The position numbers and the translations under genes are program-made. The notes beneath the pieces are model-generated. The model was not told the DNA's origin and made no database searches. It worked only from the letters and a program-made list of their open reading frames with translations. Positions 1 to 64,000 of a stretch of DNA of 64,000 nucleotides are shown here, piece after piece (the stretch's first letter is position 1; each line of letters begins with the position of its first letter). Origin of the DNA: Cristatella mucedo (Eukaryota > Bryozoa > Phylactolaemata > Cristatellidae); NCBI GenBank assembly GCA_009760855.2, contig WPIO01000016.1, positions 3,170,001-3,234,000 of the forward strand, read 5' to 3'.

Positions 1-403
1 AAGTCACCAGCCTGTCATCTGAGAACATAATCCAGATAGATGAGGTCATTCCTTTCCCATTTCTTTACCCTACCTTTGGGTACTCCTGCTGGTGCTGCCG
101 ATGACAAATGACCGGTACTCAGCAGTACTGGTGACACGGCTGTATCGGTGCTGGCATGGACAGGATGCCTCAGCCACGAACCGGACCCGTGGGCATCCTC
201 ATAGTAGCCAGCCTATCTGCTGATTCCACCCAGCTGTTTGGGGGTAGGGATTCGTGCAGCAGAGGTGGCAGTGGTGCTAGCTAGCTAGCTTTTACCTCCC
301 CCCCCCTTTTCCTCTGTATTGCGATAAGGCCCGCATGCTGCGCGCCGCGTCGCCTGCCCGGCTCACCTTTGGTCTAGCCGCTGCCACCGCTTGGTGCGTG
401 CAG
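1..403 (+). other. Upstream intron of MEGF8, unique sequence
   Basis: No coding exon or recognisable repeat is seen. A short CTAG run (281-288) and a C tract (298-307) precede the exon 1 acceptor. Confidence 0.6.
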
Positions 404-59786
<59,383 letters not shown>

Positions 59787-59932
59787 GTAAGAGCATGCCT
59801 GCAATCCTGCTATGCCTCTCTGCTGCATCTCGTGATACGTGAGCCGATCGATGGTATGCACGCTCGCTGGCTGGCTGAGCAGCATGTGATATACTCTCTG
59901 GGTTTGTATATATAGCATATATGCATGCAGAG

Positions 59933-60000
59933 TCGTGTGTGTGTGTGTGTGTGTGTGCGTGTGTGTGTGTGTGTGTATGTGTGCATGCGCGTGTGTGCGT
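59933..60000 (+). repeat. (GT)n microsatellite
   Basis: GT run with GC variants, intron 27. Confidence 0.93.
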
Positions 60001-60344
60001 GAGAACCTGAGACCGCTTAAGGTCAAACGCCAGTGACATAGTACTTATTTGGTAGAAGCTTTTCTAAACCTATGAAGAGATCGCATGGCAAGGTGATTCG
60101 CTGTGATTTGCCTAAGGGAATGTCACACTCGTAAAGCCTAGAAAATGCAACGATCACCGAAGTTACCCAAAGATGTTGTTCGCTAGATAAAGTTTGTGAG
60201 CGGCAATGTGTCTGGGTGTGTAAATGTGTGTGTGTGTGCGGGTATGTATTTTTGCATGCATGCATGCATGAATACATACATGCATGCTTATATACATGCA
60301 CACATACTGATGAATGCTCCTCTCATAAGCATGTCTCCTTTAGC

Positions 60345-61292
60345 ATCTCCGAAAAATCTGGCTATCCTGTTCCAAAGTGACCACCACTCGACCGCATTAG
60401 CTCCACAGTCAAATCTGTCTACTTTCAGCTATGTAACATTGCAAAAATGTGGGCCTGCTTAAAGTCAAGTAAAGGTTTGCTGATTTAACAGCCTCATTGA
60501 TATACCAGCAGAATGGCCTTATTGGCTATCACCCCTCTCCCTTATAGTGGGCAAAAAGGATCGCCCACTGCAGGACTTGAACCCACGACCTGATACGTGA
60601 AGAGCAAGTACAGTACCCCTGGGCTAAGACCCAATGGCTAAGTCTAGACAGGGATAACACATCCGTGTTGGTCCAGGCATTTGTGACATCCCAAATCAAC
60701 TTCGTACTTGTATGCCTGCCAGCTTGTCCTAGCACAGTTTGTGCAATAATCTGTCGCTCGGCCTGTCTGTGTTGAATGCCGCAATCGCCACATTGCACCA
60801 CTTCTCATCGACCTGTACTGGCTCTCCATCAAGCAGTGTATCGATCTCTAGGTTTTTACACTCACTTTTAGGTACCTTCTGTCTCTTGCTCCGGCCTATC
60901 CAAACTCCTTCTCTCGATCAGGCTAGACAGCTTACGACCAGCTCTTCTAGCTCTAGTCGTAAAGCTGTTCCTCTTAACGACCTCAAATCCTTTAGAGACT
61001 GTGCCTTTAGTTGGCTCTCCGAAAGTCTGGAACACACTCCCGACCGACTGACGTCATCAAACTCACTGATTTGAAAACATTCAAAAGGAAGCTAAAAAAA
61101 AGCACACCTGACCCTCACAGCATTTGCTAGGTCCGTGTGAATTATCCCTCATGTGCTTATGTGTGCTGACACTGAACATGCTATCGCTAAGCGATATGCT
61201 TGCTTCCTTTATAGCATGTCAGTGTGCTTAAAAAGAGATTTAGTTCTCTAGGGTGCAGTAGAAGTGTCTTTTTGTTATTATTATTATTACAT
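60345..61292 (+). mobile_element. LINE family A-like, split by an S2 SINE
   Basis: Left part to about 60480 (SPKNLAILFQSD, MCNIAKMWACL-like), right part from about 60640 (ALTSVLVQAFVTSQ-like, LSLGLSVLNAAIATLHHF in a shifted frame) to an ATT tail at 61275-61290. Confidence 0.75.
60488..60652 (-). mobile_element. S2 SINE, reverse, inside a LINE
   Basis: AACAGCCTCATTGATATACC (reverse tail), AGTGGGCAAAAAGGATCGCC, GGACTTGAACCCACGACCTG, CCCCTGGGCTAAGACCC. It interrupts the LINE copy and so is younger. Confidence 0.85.
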
Positions 61293-62655
61293 GCAGTATA
61301 TAAGTATGTGTATGCATACACATCGTCAAATCCTTTTGACTTGCCATGATCGTAGGCGCACTTGGTGTGCAGGCTCAGTAGCTTGCCGTTCGAGAAGGTT
61401 AGTGATGCTTCCTTGGGCTGCGTTGGTTTGTGCCTTCTCACTTTGGCAAGCTGCACAGCCACATTCCTTTTCAGTCGAGTTATTCCTCCCGAATTAGATG
61501 CAGATGTCGTGGTTACTAGCTAGCATGACCTTGTCGGTGTCATCAGACAGGCAAGTTACCGTGCACATCATTAGAGGTTCACTGAGATCGAACGCCCCAG
61601 TGTCTCAGTATTGAGCAGTTCTGCTCTGTGCTAGAGATGGACCAGCAGCAGCTTGGTGCTACCGCCACGTGGCCCTTAGCAGCCTTTCCTCTGCCCAGTG
61701 CTGTCGCCATATTAGCTGTGGCTGTTAGCTGCCTGCCCTCTGCCGCCCAGCCGGCTGGGTTTTCGTAGCTGTGTTAAGTAGAATAGCTGCGGCTTCTTAG
61801 GCTCTAAGCACTAGCAGCTGCTATAGCAGCAGCTGCCACTTGTGGCAGCACTTGAGACAGCTATTTCTGGTTGCCCTTTCCGGCCGGCCAGACTGCGGCT
61901 GTGCAAGCCATTGCTCTGGCTCTGCCAATCGAGATTCGTCTCCACCTTAGGTAGCTAGGATTCTGTGCAGCAGTTGGAACCAGAGTTCGATCTCTGACCT
62001 GTAGCAGTGCCAGTAACAGCTGTCAGACCAGTGCCTATGTGATGCCATTGCCACGTGGAGCACCTGGCTGCCCTCTGAAGAAGTAGTAGAGCCACATTTA
62101 TTGCTCCACTGATGGTCGGCCTCTTTCAGGATGGGTACTAGATCCTCTCCCGTGGCCGGTTCGTTCGAAAATAGAGCTAGGTTGGCAGAGGGGGCAGCAC
62201 CCACTCCAGCCTGCAGGCCACAGTCCCAGTGTGGGTGGTGCCACGAGTGCATCAACAATAGTAGGCATTATGGTGGTATTAGTCATAGCCCGATTGTCAA
62301 GCGTTTTTATATCGCTGTCACAAGTTTCCTTCGATCAGCTTCTCGGTGCGGTTCTATGTTGGTGCCAGCCAACATAGCACCAAGCTTGGCCGTAATCTTG
62401 GACTGCTTCCCCACCAGCTGCCAGAAATAGACACTTCGGATAAGGCATTTCTCCTCGATTTTGCAAGTGCGTAGGGAATCTGCGTGTGCACTGCTTCCCC
62501 TTTAGATAGCCTCGAACCTTCTTACATTGAATGGCAGAATGAACCAACTTGTAGTGTTAAGCAAACTCACCGGCAGCCTGAAACTGGAACGCCTGACCCC
62601 AAAGCCGGCTGGGCCGGCATGTCCGTGAAGCTTTTTCACAGCTCTGGGCATCCTA
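61293..62655. other. Intron 27, unique
   Basis: No confident exon. A short frame at 62217-62275 with QCGWCHECINN resembles a PSI core and is phase-compatible, but does not match the expected EGF; see findings. Confidence 0.45.
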
Positions 62656-62659
62656 TTCT

Positions 62660-63450
62660 TCCAATGTGACTGCGCCATGCTGGGTGACTGTATCAGCTCC
62701 GAAGTCAAGTTGGCCTGTTTGTACGAAAGAAAGATTGCAAGTGTTCTGGTGTGCTTAGCTACGAATACCACTGGCAAGTCGGTCCATGCATAAGTGACAT
62801 CCCATGTAGATTTTTGTGACTTGCTCCTTTGCTGGCCCTGCTGTCTGTGCAATAAAAAAAAACTTACAGCAAGCAAAACTCTGCAGCTGGAGACTTGGCT
62901 GTAGTGAGTGGCACAACTTTCATGTTTTCAAACCTCTCATCGACTCCTCGTCAATTTGGGTCAGGTCACAGACTTTAAGGTTCCTTCGATCTCTCGCTCT
63001 GGCTCACATATGTGGGATACTAATTCCTAATCGAAATCATATCACCAGTTTTGGAATCCTGTCTACCACTCACTCTTCTGACTCGAGGCGCTTAGCTGTG
63101 CCTCCAACGAACCTCAAATCCTTTGGAGAGTCGGCTCGGTCAGTTCATGGGTGCTTCCATAGCCTTGAGCTCACTTGAGCCTCAGATGTCTTTACGTCCC
63201 CTGACATGCCGATGCTTAAAAGGAAGCTACAAATACAACCGTTCCTGATACGATTTGCATGCTGTGAATTATCCTTTATTTGAGCTAAGCGATTTTATCC
63301 TCGTTATCAATAGTTATAGATAACGAGGATAATGCGCCTAAATTAACTGATCATAATCAGCTAAGTACGTCCTTTGCGTGAAGAGCCTAGAGAGAGAGAG
63401 AGAGAGAGAAAGGTCTAGTTCTCGCTGGGCATTGTGAAAATATTTTCATA
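62660..63450 (+). mobile_element. LINE family A-like, strongly diverged
   Basis: Remnants of the HAFVTS, LKSFG and KRKLQIQPF segments with many stops. It includes a 14-bp perfect inverted repeat at 63295-63332. Confidence 0.6.
63386..63412 (+). repeat. Short (GA)n run
   Basis: About 12 GA units in the LINE 3' region. Confidence 0.9.
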
Positions 63451-64000
63451 TTATTATGAGGAAAATTATATCAAGATTCCCAGGAAATTGTTAGCAGCTG
63501 TTGATAGTGATAAAAAAAAGTGCCGTGCAGCTGAGCACCTTTGGCAGCCGGTCGTTGGCTGCTGATAGACACGGGTGGCCCAACTCCTCCTGTAGGGGGT
63601 CACCCAGTTCGGACTCATACTGTCCCCCACGTCCGAAGCGAACTCGCGTGAGCCAGCTGCCTGCGCTCGAGTGCAAGTGCCATGTGGGGGGGTGATGGTG
63701 AGGACGAGCATCGATCGAAACGCCTCGAGCCGCTGCGCTTCACCTGCTGCTTCTGCCGCGCCTAACCTGCTGCTCATCGGAGTGTGTGCACATGCCTGCG
63801 TGGGTGGGCCTGTGCTCTCGTTCGCTTTGCACTTGCTTGCACGGCCGTAGTCGTGCTTAATCTATGTAATTGCTGCTTCGCATCCCCTGCCAATTCGTGA
63901 CGACAGGCCGTGTTGTCCTCTGCTGCCTCTCCTTTGCCGCGCCATGTGACAGGCGTTGCTGCTGCTGCTGCACCAAAGCAGCCACGTGACTCTCTCTCTC
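63451..64000 (+). other. Window end, intron
   Basis: GC-rich from 63650 with CTG runs and a CTCT end. No exon assigned. Confidence 0.45.

Noticed and set aside
335-403. ATG-started upstream part of the exon 1 open frame as a gene start
   Set aside because: The CUB domain is cut in the middle at 404, and CAG at 401-403 fits as an acceptor. The ATG lies in an intron-like stretch.

Overview
This is eukaryotic, almost certainly animal, nuclear DNA. One gene on the + strand runs through nearly the whole window as 27 short, GC-rich exons separated by introns of about 0.2 to 7.3 kb. Spliced together by eye, the exons give one uninterrupted frame of about 2,090 residues. Splice phase matches at every junction, with one proposed GC-AG intron. 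The domain order is end of CUB1, six-blade kelch propeller A, PSI/cysteine-rich modules, calcium-binding EGF, EGF and laminin-type EGFs, CUB2, six-blade kelch propeller B, PSI modules, calcium-binding EGF. That order, and local spacing such as the lectin-like inserts between PSI modules, identify MEGF8, a large single-pass membrane protein related to attractin. The signal peptide and most of CUB1 lie upstream of the window; the last EGF modules, the membrane span and the cytoplasmic tail lie downstream. The species cannot be named from the sequence; an invertebrate is likely from the repeat content.

Layout: CUB1 end and propeller A at 404-5231; PSI and lectin-like block A at 7909-20779; PSI, calcium-binding EGF and laminin-EGF block at 21907-24997; CUB2 at 28441-32830; propeller B at 32870-45495; PSI block B at 47466-57324; calcium-binding EGF B at 59642-59786. 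The two halves are an internal duplication. They still share an intron position after the fifth kelch blade (phase 1) and another at the end of the calcium-binding EGF (phase 2). Both halves lack the EGF pair that vertebrate MEGF8 carries between each CUB domain and its propeller.

The introns are full of transposon remains. Family A is a CR1/L2/Rex1-type LINE with about thirty 5'-truncated, mutated copies; its 3' end forms a conserved hairpin and runs into an ATT tail. Family B is a second LINE of the same broad type. S1 is a tRNA-headed SINE whose 3' end copies the family A hairpin, so it probably used the family A reverse transcriptase. S2 is a second tRNA-headed SINE. All recognisable reverse transcriptase pieces are broken. 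The introns also hold long microsatellites, with CT runs strongly favoured on the transcribed-sense strand, and several minisatellites. Two segments are unexplained by the gene or the repeats: a leucine-rich-repeat coding fragment near 34.1 kb, and a coding-like, unidentified minus-strand stretch at 45.8-46.96 kb.

No RNA genes other than SINE heads, no CRISPR array, no promoter and no polyadenylation site of the main gene were found.
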